NCBI GenBank assembly: GCA_018223385.1
Contig: JAGTTR010000003.1
Span: forward strand, 1-64,000
From: Oscillospiraceae bacterium Marseille-Q3528
Lineage (GTDB): Bacteria; Bacillota; Clostridia; Lachnospirales; Lachnospiraceae
Length of the DNA: 64,000 bases
Direction of reading: 5' to 3'
The notes below the pieces were generated by a model that was not told the origin of the DNA, searched no databases, and saw only the letters and a program-made list of their open reading frames with translations. Positions 24,695 to 33,136 of the stretch are shown here, one piece after another (the first letter of the stretch is position 1; every line of letters starts with the position of its first letter). Position numbers and translations under genes: made by a program.

Positions 24695-26107
24695 ATGATA
24701 CAGATCGAACACGTGAATTTTACATACCAGCATTCGGAAAAAGGGGCGCTGAAGGATGTGTCTCTGCAGATCGGCCAGGGAGAATGCGTGCTGCTGTGCG
24801 GCAGCTCCGGCTGCGGCAAGACGACGATCACCAGACTGCTGAACGGCCTGATCCCGCATTTTTATGAGGGAACCTTCAGCGGCGACGTGTCCGTGTGCGG
24901 CATGCATGTGCAGGAAGAAGAGATTTATCAGATCTCCCGGAAAGTGGGCAGTGTTTTCCAGAATCCCCGGAGCCAGTTTTTCAGTCTGGACACCACCAGT
25001 GAGCTGGCCTTCGGCTGTGAGAATCTGGGTCTGCCGGAGGAAGAGATCCATCGGAGAATGGATGCTGCCGTGGAGGCGCTTTCCCTGGAAAATCTGCTGG
25101 ATCGGGATATTTTCCGGCTTTCCGGCGGGGAGAAGCAGCAGATCGCCTGCGGCTGTGTGTCCGCCATGCAGCCGGACGTCTTTGTGCTGGATGAGCCCAC
25201 TTCCAATCTGGACGCGGCGGCCATGGAACGGCTGAAGGAGGTGCTGCTGCTCTGGAAAAAAGCGGGAAAGACCATCGTGATCGCGGAGCATCGGCTGTAC
25301 TGGCTGAAGGACGTGTGTGACCGGGTCATTTACTTGGAGGACGGCGCGGTGAAGGCCGATCTGCCGATGGAGCAGTTCCTGACCTTTTCTCCTGAAAAAA
25401 TGGAGCATCTGGGTCTTCGTTCCATGGATGCGGAGCGTGCGGCGGAACGGGAAGAGCCGTTTTTGGCGGCGCATGGCATCCAGCTGAAAAATTATACGTT
25501 TTCCTACGGGGAAGAACCAGTGCTGCGGCTGGGAGATTTCCAGATCCCGGAGCAAGAGATCGTAGCCATCACGGGAAAAAACGGGGTGGGCAAGACCACC
25601 TTTGTGCGGTGCCTGTGCGGCCTGCAGAAAAAATTTAAGGGAAAAACCGTGCTGGGCGGCCGGGAATATACGGCAAAAGAGATGTTGAAGCAGTGTTATC
25701 TGGTCATGCAGGACGTGAACCATCAGCTGTTCTGCGAGACGGTGGAAGACGAGATCTGTCTGGGCGCCGGACAGGTGTCCGAAGAGGAAAAGCAGACGGT
25801 CATGGAGCAGCTGGGGCTGGTGGAACTGAAGCATCGGCATCCCATGTCCCTTTCCGGCGGACAGAAGCAGCGGGTGGCCATCGCGTCTGCAGTGCTGGCG
25901 GGCAAGGATGTGCTGATCTTTGATGAGCCCACCAGCGGCCTGGATTACCGGCATATGGTACAGACAGCCCGGCTGTTTGCGGGGCTGCAGGCCATGGGAA
26001 AAAGTGTACTGATCATCACCCATGACCGGGAACTGATCCAAAAATGCTGTACCTGTGAGATGGTTATGACGGAGGCCGGTGCCCGGCTTTATCGGATCAG
26101 ACAGTAA
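24695..26107 (+). CDS. Duplicated ECF-type ABC ATPase (two nucleotide-binding domains)
   Basis: I choose ATG 24695, just after the T component stop. The 470-residue protein carries two complete ATPase domains: P-loops G-S-S-G-C-G-K-T-T (about 34) and G-K-N-G-V-G-K-T-T (about 295), signatures L-S-G-G-E-K-Q-Q and L-S-G-G-Q-K-Q-R, and Walker B L-D-E-P-T-S-N-L-D and F-D-E-P-T-S-G-L-D. A fused ATPase pair completes an S-T-A ECF importer encoded by three genes. Confidence 0.92.
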   Translation: MIQIEHVNFTYQHSEKGALKDVSLQIGQGECVLLCGSSGCGKTTITRLLNGLIPHFYEGTFSGDVSVCGMHVQEEEIYQISRKVGSVFQNPRSQFFSLDTTSELAFGCENLGLPEEEIHRRMDAAVEALSLENLLDRDIFRLSGGEKQQIACGCVSAMQPDVFVLDEPTSNLDAAAMERLKEVLLLWKKAGKTIVIAEHRLYWLKDVCDRVIYLEDGAVKADLPMEQFLTFSPEKMEHLGLRSMDAERAAEREEPFLAAHGIQLKNYTFSYGEEPVLRLGDFQIPEQEIVAITGKNGVGKTTFVRCLCGLQKKFKGKTVLGGREYTAKEMLKQCYLVMQDVNHQLFCETVEDEICLGAGQVSEEEKQTVMEQLGLVELKHRHPMSLSGGQKQRVAIASAVLAGKDVLIFDEPTSGLDYRHMVQTARLFAGLQAMGKSVLIITHDRELIQKCCTCEMVMTEAGARLYRIRQ

Positions 26108-26121
26108 GGAGGACTGAGAAA

Positions 26122-27912
26122 ATGGCAAAGAAAACCGATGAAAAGCAAAAGCCCATGCAGCAGCTGTTTGTCTATGCCGGGGGATACCGGTATCTGACGA
26201 TGGCATCCTGGGTGCTTGCTGTGATCAGCGCGTTTATGGCGCTGGTTCCGTTTTATTTTATCTGGCGGCTCATTCAGGAGGTGCTGCGGGTGGCGCCGGA
26301 TATGGGAAAGGCGCAGAACCTTTCTTCCTATGGCTGGAGCGCTGTGGGCTTTGCCCTGCTTTCCATGCTGATTTATATCGGAGCGCTGCTCTGCTCCCAC
26401 CTGTCCGCTTTCCGGATCCAGGCAAATATGCGCTCCACACTGATGCGGCACATTCTCTCCCTGCCGCTGGGCTTCATGGACGATGAGGGAAGCGGAAAGA
26501 TCCGCAAGATCGTCAACGAGTCCACCGAGGCGACGGAGACGTATGTGGCACACCAGCTGCCGGATAAATGTGTGGCGGTGGCAACCCCCATCGGCCTGGC
26601 GGTGCTGCTGCTCGTCTTTGACTGGCGGCTGGGGCTCTTAAGCCTCATCCCGGTGGTGCTGGCGTTTGGCATCATGAGTGCCATGATGGGTGAAAACATG
26701 AAGAAAAAGATGGCGGAATACCAGAATGCGCTGGAGGAAATGTCCAGTGAGGCGGTGGAGTATGTCAGAGGCATTCCGGTGGTAAAAACCTTCGGCCAGT
26801 CGGTATTTTCCTTCAAGCGGTTCCGGGATTCCATCAAAAAATATGAAAAGTGGACGATCGCCTACACGAAGGATCTGCGCATCCCGATGATGGGCTACAC
26901 GGTGGCGATCAATGCGGTATTTGCCATTCTCATCGCAGCCACGTTTCTGCTGGGCGGTGTGAGAAGCGGCAGCGTGAACAGCACCTTTTTGCTGAACCTG
27001 CTTTTTTATATTATCATTACCCCCATCATTACGGTGACGCTGACGAAGATGATGTATGCGGGAGAAAATACCATGGTGCTGGAGGATGCCATGATGAGAA
27101 TTGACGGCATCCTTGCAAGAAAACCGCTGGCGCAGCCGGAGAATCCAAGACAGCCCGCGGACAGCTCCATTTGCCTGAAAAATGTGTCCTTCCGCTACGA
27201 GGGGGCTTCCAAGGATGCCCTGCACGGGATCAGCCTGGATATCCGCGCCGGGGAGCATGTGGCCTTTGTGGGCCCGTCCGGCGGCGGCAAGACGACGCTG
27301 GCCCGGCTCATCGCCCGGTTTGCGGATGCGACGGAGGGCAGCATTCTGGTGGGCGGTGTGGATGTGAAAACGATCGCACCTCAGGTGCTGATGGACACGG
27401 TGTCCTTTGTTTTCCAGGACAGCCGTCTGTTGAAAATGTCCATTTTTGACAATGTGCGCATGGGCAAAAAGGATGCGACCCGGGAAGAAGTGCTGGAAGC
27501 GCTGAAAAATGCCCAGTGTGAGGATATCATCGAGAAGCTGCCGGAGGGCATCGACACGGTGATCGGCTCCAGAGGCACGTATCTGTCCGGCGGAGAGACC
27601 CAGCGGATTTCCATTGCCCGGGCCATGCTGAAAAATGCACCGATCCTCATTCTGGATGAGGCGACAGCCTTTGCTGATCCGGACAATGAGGCCAGGGTGC
27701 AGGAGGCATTCAGTAAGCTTTCCCAGGGAAAAACGGTGATCATGATTGCTCACCGGCTGTCCTCTGTCGTTGGTGTGGACAGAATCTGTGTGCTGAAAGA
27801 CGGTCAGATCTGCCAGACGGGCACCCATGAACAGCTGCAGAATGCGGAAGGGCTGTACGCCCATATGTGGGAGGAATATAACAAATCGGTATGCTGGAAG
27901 GTAGGTGCATAA
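26122..27912 (+). CDS. ABC transporter, fused permease and ATPase, subunit 1
   Basis: A 596-residue protein with a six-helix exporter-type membrane domain (about 25-320) and an ATPase domain (about 345-575): P-loop G-P-S-G-G-G-K-T-T, signature L-S-G-G-E-T-Q-R, Walker B I-L-I-L-D-E-A-T-A. Adjacent to a second protein of the same build, so the two likely form a heterodimer. Such exporter-fold pairs can also import siderophores (YbtPQ, IrtAB). Its place in one operon with an ECF importer makes a linked uptake role plausible but unproven. Confidence 0.92.
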   Translation: MAKKTDEKQKPMQQLFVYAGGYRYLTMASWVLAVISAFMALVPFYFIWRLIQEVLRVAPDMGKAQNLSSYGWSAVGFALLSMLIYIGALLCSHLSAFRIQANMRSTLMRHILSLPLGFMDDEGSGKIRKIVNESTEATETYVAHQLPDKCVAVATPIGLAVLLLVFDWRLGLLSLIPVVLAFGIMSAMMGENMKKKMAEYQNALEEMSSEAVEYVRGIPVVKTFGQSVFSFKRFRDSIKKYEKWTIAYTKDLRIPMMGYTVAINAVFAILIAATFLLGGVRSGSVNSTFLLNLLFYIIITPIITVTLTKMMYAGENTMVLEDAMMRIDGILARKPLAQPENPRQPADSSICLKNVSFRYEGASKDALHGISLDIRAGEHVAFVGPSGGGKTTLARLIARFADATEGSILVGGVDVKTIAPQVLMDTVSFVFQDSRLLKMSIFDNVRMGKKDATREEVLEALKNAQCEDIIEKLPEGIDTVIGSRGTYLSGGETQRISIARAMLKNAPILILDEATAFADPDNEARVQEAFSKLSQGKTVIMIAHRLSSVVGVDRICVLKDGQICQTGTHEQLQNAEGLYAHMWEEYNKSVCWKVGA

Positions 27913-27913
27913 T

Positions 27914-29647
27914 ATGAAGATCAGGGAAAAACTCATGCATAAATATGCCCTTTCAGAGCAGGGCGCTGCGGATATGCTGAAAGCCTTTGCCGCAGTTACC
28001 GTATCGGATCTGGTGCTCATGATGCCGGTATCGCTGCTGTATTTTCTCGTAAAGGATTATATGGAAGGAAACCTGGGGGCCAGAGCGGGATTTTATATCG
28101 GCGGCGTGACGGCGGCGCTGGTGCTGATCGCCATTACCACCTATATCCAGTACAATGCCACTTTTCTGTCTACTTATGTGGAAAGCGGCGTGCGAAGGAT
28201 CACCCTGGCGGAGAAGCTGCGGAAGATCCCCCTTTCCTATTTCGGAAAAAAGGATCTGTCTGATTTGACCAGTACCATCATGGCGGACTGCGCCCGGATG
28301 GAAACGGCTTCCTCCCACTTCATCCCGGAGCTGGTGGGTGCCTGCATTTCCACGGCCCTGGTGGCGGTAAGCCTGTTTTCCTTCGACTGGCGGATGGCCC
28401 TGGCAGCGCTGTGGGTGCTTCCGGTTTCGTTTCTCATTGTGGGCTGCTCCGGCAGTGTGCAGAAAAACCTGAATAAAAAACAGATGGATCTGAAAATGGC
28501 GTGTGCCGACGGCATCCAGGAAGGGCTGGAGAGCATGCGGGATCTGCGGGCATACAACACCCAGGACGATTATATGAAGGGACTGGACGCCAAGATCAAA
28601 GCGGTGGAAAAGCATGCCATCGTGACGGAGCTGGGAACGGCGGCGTTCGTGGGAAGTGCCCAGATGATTCTGAAGCTGGGCATCGGCACCGTGGCGCTGG
28701 TGGGCGGCAGCCTGCTGATAAAGGGGCAGCTGGATGTGCTCACGTTCTTTATGTTCCTGCTGGTGGTATCCCGGATCTATGATCCCATGCAGGTGTCCCT
28801 GCAGAATCTGGCAGCCATCATTGCCTCTGACGTGCAGAGCAGCAGACTGGATGAGATCCTGTCCCATGAGGTACAGGAGGGCAGCACGCAGATGAACCAT
28901 CAGGGCTATGATATCACGTTTTCTCATGTGGGATTTTCCTATGATACCGGAGATGTGGTATTGAAGGACGTGTCCTTCACGGCAAAGCAGGGACAGGTGA
29001 CAGCGCTCATCGGCCCGTCCGGCGGCGGCAAGACGACTGTATCCCGGCTGGCAGCCCGGTTCTGGGATGCGAACAGAGGCAGGATCACCGTGGGTGGTAT
29101 GGATATTTCCACCATCGATCCCGAGACACTGATGTCGCTGTATTCCATCGTTTTCCAGGATGTGACGCTGTTTAACAATACGATCATGGAAAATATCCGG
29201 ATCGGAAAAATGGATGCCACGGATGAGGAGGTGCTGGCGGCAGCTAGACTGGCCCACTGCGACGAGTTTGCGGAAAAGCTTTCGGATGGCTGGCATACGA
29301 TGATCGGAGAAAACGGTTCCGAGCTGTCCGGCGGAGAACGGCAGAGAATCTCCATCGCCCGGGCATTCTTAAAGGATGCGCCCATTATTCTGCTGGATGA
29401 GGCCACGGCTTCTCTGGATGTGGACAATGAGACGATGATCCAGGAATCCCTGTCCCGGCTCATCCAGGATAAGACCGTGCTCATCATTGCCCACCGGATG
29501 CGTACCGTGGCAGAGGCAGATCAGATCGTGGTGCTCAAGGACGGTACTGTGGCGGAAAGCGGCAGCCCGGCAGAGCTGGAACAGAAGGACGGCATTTATG
29601 CCAATATGGTAAAGACTCAGCTGCTGGCAGGCGGCTGGAATCTGTAA
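27914..29647 (+). CDS. ABC transporter, fused permease and ATPase, subunit 2
   Basis: ATG 27914 directly follows the stop of subunit 1; a GTG at 27905 overlaps it and is less likely. The 577-residue protein has the same layout: membrane domain (about 20-310), P-loop G-P-S-G-G-G-K-T-T (about 368), signature L-S-G-G-E-R-Q-R, Walker B I-L-L-D-E-A-T-A-S-L-D. Both ATP sites look canonical, so the pair is not obviously asymmetric. Final gene of the operon before a strong terminator. Confidence 0.92.
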   Translation: MKIREKLMHKYALSEQGAADMLKAFAAVTVSDLVLMMPVSLLYFLVKDYMEGNLGARAGFYIGGVTAALVLIAITTYIQYNATFLSTYVESGVRRITLAEKLRKIPLSYFGKKDLSDLTSTIMADCARMETASSHFIPELVGACISTALVAVSLFSFDWRMALAALWVLPVSFLIVGCSGSVQKNLNKKQMDLKMACADGIQEGLESMRDLRAYNTQDDYMKGLDAKIKAVEKHAIVTELGTAAFVGSAQMILKLGIGTVALVGGSLLIKGQLDVLTFFMFLLVVSRIYDPMQVSLQNLAAIIASDVQSSRLDEILSHEVQEGSTQMNHQGYDITFSHVGFSYDTGDVVLKDVSFTAKQGQVTALIGPSGGGKTTVSRLAARFWDANRGRITVGGMDISTIDPETLMSLYSIVFQDVTLFNNTIMENIRIGKMDATDEEVLAAARLAHCDEFAEKLSDGWHTMIGENGSELSGGERQRISIARAFLKDAPIILLDEATASLDVDNETMIQESLSRLIQDKTVLIIAHRMRTVAEADQIVVLKDGTVAESGSPAELEQKDGIYANMVKTQLLAGGWNL

Positions 29648-29701
29648 TGACAGGATGACCTGTCAGCGCAGGACATGGTCAGAAGCGGATAAAGATAAAA
29701 A

Positions 29702-29736
29702 AGGCCCGGCTGATATTTTTCATCAGCCGGGTTATT
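29702..29736. terminator. Terminator after the ABC operon
   Basis: CCCGGCTGAT (29705-29714) pairs perfectly with ATCAGCCGGG (29722-29731), then TTATTTT; A-rich on the other side, so it may also serve the convergent gene. Confidence 0.85.
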
Positions 29737-29761
29737 TTGTGATTGCTTTCGATGTATCGAT

Positions 29762-30475
29762 TTACTTTACAAGTGCAGCATCTGTAACGTCATACGGGCA
29801 CAGAGCGTTCTCGCCGTCATCCGCCTTGAAGGTCAGCTTGTAGGTGCCAAGCGTTCCCTCGCTGGTGCCAAGCTCGATGATGCCGGTGAAGGTGCCGTCC
29901 GCATTCTTGTAGGCCTTCTTCACCTCAAAGGACATATCGCCCATGTCACCGGCGGTGATCACGTAATTGTCCCCATCCTTCTTCACGTAGCTGACTTCTG
30001 TCGGGATATCCGGCAGGGACTGGTCTGTGCCGAAGCAGGCCTTCGCATAGGTGGAAACCACATCTGCGGGGATGGTGTAGATGCCGGTGTTCTCGTCATA
30101 GGATACGCCTTCGATATCCTTCCCGGCGTTGTTGGCAGCGAAGCAGACGGTCAGCCAGAAAAACTGGGCGTCAGAGGGCACATAAGCCACGCCGTCCTTG
30201 GAAATATCCGGCTGGTACATGGCGTAAACAACAGCCTCGTAGGCAGCAGCGGATTTCTTTAACTCGGTGACAACCGCTTCGTCATTATCCGGCTCGGCCT
30301 GGGTGGCATCCGCGCTGGTGTCATCCTTCTTTGTATCTTCTTCGGTGTCTTTCTCATCCTGCTGGAAGGTCTCATCCACCTGAGCGGGGGCATTGGTCTC
30401 TTTCTTCTTACCGCAGCCGATCATGGAGCAGGCCAGAGCAGCCAGCAGACAACCGGCAATGATTTTCTTTTTCAT
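29762..30475 (-). CDS. Putative lipoprotein of unknown function
   Basis: ATG at 30475 follows AAGGAGGAAG on the minus strand. The 237-residue product has a lipoprotein signal ending in C-S-M-I-G-C (about residue 21), a very acidic low-complexity linker (about 25-65) and a compact C-terminal part with strands (T-F-T-G-I-I-E-L-G, T-Y-K-L-T-F-K-A-D-D). No named family recognised. Likely an extracellular membrane-attached protein. Confidence 0.7.
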   Translation of the reverse strand: MKKKIIAGCLLAALACSMIGCGKKKETNAPAQVDETFQQDEKDTEEDTKKDDTSADATQAEPDNDEAVVTELKKSAAAYEAVVYAMYQPDISKDGVAYVPSDAQFFWLTVCFAANNAGKDIEGVSYDENTGIYTIPADVVSTYAKACFGTDQSLPDIPTEVSYVKKDGDNYVITAGDMGDMSFEVKKAYKNADGTFTGIIELGTSEGTLGTYKLTFKADDGENALCPYDVTDAALVK

Positions 30476-30626
30476 CGTATCTTCCTCCTTAAAAAAAGTA
30501 TAGGCTTTTTCATTTCGGGATCTGTCTTCATTATACATGGTCTGGTGGAAAAAGTCCTGTGGTTTTTCTTAAAGTTTCATTACATTCCGGCAGAATCCGA
30601 AAGAGGATGCCGTCGTTGTTTCTATG

Positions 30627-32060
30627 TTAAGATTCCTGCGGTTCGTAATATCGATACAGGTTCACATCCCCCAGCAGATATTTCAGCCCGGTGCCGGATT
30701 CGAAGGCGAAGGTCAGCGTCTTCACCCCGCTGACATCCAGATCAAAGGTCTGGGGTTCGGATTCCTCGGACAGGTCACCGGCCTCGAACAGCAGTGTATC
30801 GTCGCCGTAAATGCGGAAGGTGCCGGTGTGGCCGTTCTGGATGCCCCGGGAACCGGCTTTGACGGCCAGGGTGCCCTGCAGCCTCATGTAGCGTCCGTTC
30901 AGCTGGCACAGGTCTTTTCCTTCGGAATAGGTCATGGTCTGCATGGAAATGGCGCTGGGTTCTGTGTAGATGATGGCATGTCCGTACAGGTTGCCGTGGG
31001 TGTCTTCCACATTGTCCCCGGTGGTCTTTGTGCCGCGGAGTGTATCGTTTTCCCAGGAAAGGGCATCCGCGGCTTTGGGCAGGTGTCCCTCGGCCTGATC
31101 ATACAGCGAAGCGATGGTGTCATTCTCCGGGAAAATATCGTAGGCCGGGGAAACGATGTCGAAGGCCTGCCGGTACTGCCGTTCCTCCAGCAGCGGGGTG
31201 GCGGCCTCCGCGATCTGGGCGCAGTAGGAAGCCTCATACTGATCGGTCAGGGCAGACAGGTCGGCATCATCCGGATAATCTTTTTTCAGCGGCGCCAGAA
31301 TGCGCAGCGCTTCTTCCAGATTGCCCTGATCCAGAGCGGCCTGTGCCTCTGCCATAGAAGTCTGCTTCCGGTAATCCCTGTAGGCGTTGTAAATGACTTC
31401 CTTCTGGGCGGTCAGCGTGGCGTCCTCCGGGAAGCGGGTCAGCGCCTCCTCCACGGCAGTCATGGCGTCCTCATACTGGGACTGCTCCATCAGCGTGCCG
31501 GTCTGGGTGACGATCTGCTGGCAATACCCCTGCCGGGCTTCCTGGCTCTTGTCCGTTCCTTCTATATATAAAGTGTCATTTTCGGACATGGAAGAAAACT
31601 GCGCAATGGCATCCAGATACTGTCCGGCCTCCAGCAGGCGGCACCCTTCCTCGTAAGCGGCCCGGGAGGCATAGAGAAGGGTGAGATCGGGTTTTAGTGC
31701 TGCCAGATCTTCTTCCAGTGCCGGATATTTTTCGGCGACGGCGCATGCTGTCTCCATCTGTGACCGGTCAATGACTGCGTCCCGGTACTGTGCCCAGGCG
31801 TGCTCCAGATGATCCCGCACACACTGTTCTGCCTTGCGGGCATTGCCGTCCACTTTTGACAGGGTATTTTCGTACAGTGTCAGTGCCGCTTCATACTGCC
31901 CGTCGGTATAAAGGGTGCGGAAGTTGTCCACCGGGCGTATGCAGTTGACATAATACAAAAGAATGCCCAGCAGCAATATCGTGATCATGACACAGAAAAT
32001 TGTGATCAGCCGTCGTTTGCCTCTGGCTGCCGCTTCCTGGTCAATCGGTTGTTCCTGCAT
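30627..32060 (-). CDS. Membrane-anchored TPR-like protein with C-terminal NPCBM domain
   Basis: ATG 32060 has AAAGGAGGAG upstream on the minus strand; the longer open frame runs into the RNA element and is not coding there. The 477-residue protein has one transmembrane segment (about 17-40), then helical repeats of TPR character (about 44-330, recurring pattern of Y-x-x-A-L/A and L-x-x-G-Q/Y-x-x-A), then an NPCBM/NEW2-type sandwich (about 340-475, L-N-G-R-Y-M-R-L-Q-G, G-D-D-T-L-L-F-E-A-G-D). NPCBM domains bind carbohydrate, so it probably sits on the cell surface. Confidence 0.8.
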   Translation of the reverse strand: MQEQPIDQEAAARGKRRLITIFCVMITILLLGILLYYVNCIRPVDNFRTLYTDGQYEAALTLYENTLSKVDGNARKAEQCVRDHLEHAWAQYRDAVIDRSQMETACAVAEKYPALEEDLAALKPDLTLLYASRAAYEEGCRLLEAGQYLDAIAQFSSMSENDTLYIEGTDKSQEARQGYCQQIVTQTGTLMEQSQYEDAMTAVEEALTRFPEDATLTAQKEVIYNAYRDYRKQTSMAEAQAALDQGNLEEALRILAPLKKDYPDDADLSALTDQYEASYCAQIAEAATPLLEERQYRQAFDIVSPAYDIFPENDTIASLYDQAEGHLPKAADALSWENDTLRGTKTTGDNVEDTHGNLYGHAIIYTEPSAISMQTMTYSEGKDLCQLNGRYMRLQGTLAVKAGSRGIQNGHTGTFRIYGDDTLLFEAGDLSEESEPQTFDLDVSGVKTLTFAFESGTGLKYLLGDVNLYRYYEPQES

Positions 32061-32085
32061 AAAAAAACTCCTCCTTTGTATGCCT

Positions 32086-32115
32086 ATTATACAGGAAGGA
32101 GGAGTGGAAAAACAA
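32086..32115 (-). promoter_or_regulatory. Promoter of the TPR/NPCBM gene
   Basis: On the minus strand TTGTTT (32110-32115), 18-bp spacer and TATAAT (32086-32091), about 25 bp before the start codon. The -10 is perfect, the -35 weak. Confidence 0.6.
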
Positions 32116-32134
32116 CAGTGACAGGAATTCTTAA

Positions 32135-32305
32135 GAATCTGTTCAGCCATGCGCGGCGTGGCAGAGGATGCTGCGCAAGCGTGCTTGCAGGCAGCAGGCG
32201 CTGACAGGACGCATATGGCGCTCTGCCATAAGCGAAAGTCCAGCTGCGGATGCAGCGGGAAAGCTGTGCATACAGCGAGGACTTGAGCTGGGGCTGAACA
32301 GATTC
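32135..32305 (+). ncRNA. Structured RNA-like element, copy 1
   Basis: A 171-base intergenic element closed by a perfect 14-bp helix (GAATCTGTTCAGCC 32135-32148 with GGCTGAACAGATTC 32292-32305). Inside are helix ATGCG/CGCAT (32149-32153, 32210-32214), a GCAAGC-GT-GCTTGC hairpin, AAGTCC/GGACTT enclosing two small hairpins (GCTGC-GGAT-GCAGC and GCTGT-GCAT-ACAGC), and GGCAGAG/CTCTGCC, which would form a pseudoknot. The core GGCGC-(C/T)-CTG and AGC-R-AAAGT and GCAGCGGG is shared with copy 2 at 42824-42988. It lies antisense to both flanking genes; orientation is set by alignment with copy 2. Confidence 0.6.
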
Positions 32306-32313
32306 GAATTGTT

Positions 32314-32913
32314 TTATGCATAGTGTTCTTTGATAATATGTCTTACGATTTCAAAGATATGGGGTTTTAATTCTTCCAGCGGTGCGGGCTGGTTATACAG
32401 GATGGAGCTGTAGCTGGCGCCGCTGACAAGCTCGATGATCAGATAGATCATGATCTCCGGTTCTTTGAATACATGACCGGATTCCTCCAGCATTTTTACA
32501 AAGAGGGAAGAAGTGCAGGGCTCTCCGCTCTCGGCACCGGTCAGTGCATTTTTGAAGACCCCCCAGCTTAAATGCTTGGAGATGAAGGTCATCAGCATGG
32601 TGTCTTTGCTGAGCTTGTCCAGAATAAAGTCTACCATATAAATAATCTGTTCTTCAAAGCTTGTGATGCCGGTTTTTTTCATGGCCGCATAGGCAGACTG
32701 AAACAGCTGGCTGGCTTTGTGGCTGATCAGCTTGTTGCGGATATCGCTTTTGTCCTGAAAATACAGATAGAACGTCCCTTTGGCCACACCGGCTTCCTCT
32801 GCGATATCAGAAATAGAAGTCTTCTGCATCCCTTTTGTCGAAAATAGATGAAAGGCGGTGTTCAGAAGCGCATCCCGTTTCTGCTGTTTATTGCGTTCTG
32901 TTTTTACTCCCAT
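32314..32913 (-). CDS. TetR/AcrR-family regulator of the MMPL locus
   Basis: A 199-residue TetR-type protein: helix-turn-helix at about residues 22-55 (T-S-I-S-D-I-A-E-E-A-G-V-A-K-G-T-F-Y-L-Y-F) and an effector domain behind. It is divergent from the MMPL transporter gene with a 223-bp control region holding three matching operator-like sites, two of which overlap the -35 elements of the two promoters. It should repress both itself and the transporter. Confidence 0.92.
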   Translation of the reverse strand: MGVKTERNKQQKRDALLNTAFHLFSTKGMQKTSISDIAEEAGVAKGTFYLYFQDKSDIRNKLISHKASQLFQSAYAAMKKTGITSFEEQIIYMVDFILDKLSKDTMLMTFISKHLSWGVFKNALTGAESGEPCTSSLFVKMLEESGHVFKEPEIMIYLIIELVSGASYSSILYNQPAPLEELKPHIFEIVRHIIKEHYA

Positions 32914-32941
32914 TGGGCATCCCTCCGTTAAGTTCTAGTAC

Positions 32942-33105
32942 AAAATATAATAGAAAAATGACCAACAGTCAATAGTTAAAAGAAAATCCACCTGGGTTTT
33001 TTGACAAATCAGCCGATATGTCGTATTTCAGGAAAAAAGGAATTGACTATTGGTCATTTCTATCGTATAACTGACAGTGACGAAAGAAAAAATGACTAAT
33101 GGTCA
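32942..33105. promoter_or_regulatory. Divergent promoters with three TGAC-N5-GTCA operators
   Basis: Sites TGACCAACAGTCA (32959-32971), TGACTATTGGTCA (33044-33056) and TGACTAATGGTCA (33093-33105). The transporter promoter is TTGACT (33043-33048), 17 bp, TATAAC (33066-33071). The tetR promoter on the minus strand is TTGACT, 17 bp, TATATT with its -35 in the first site. Each promoter thus has a site on its -35; the third lies downstream of the transporter start. Confidence 0.8.
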
Positions 33106-33136
33106 TGTTTTAAAACGGCATGAGGAGTGATTGAAA

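Noticed and set aside
32135..32305. Reading the element as a MITE with terminal inverted repeats
   Set aside because: The terminal pairs of the two copies differ in sequence while still pairing within each copy, and no target-site duplication is seen; this fits RNA helices better than transposon ends.
32061..32321. N-terminal extension of the TPR/NPCBM protein through the RNA element
   Set aside because: The extension is Cys/Ala-rich with no homology sense, the ATG at 32060 has a strong ribosome binding site, and a promoter lies between.
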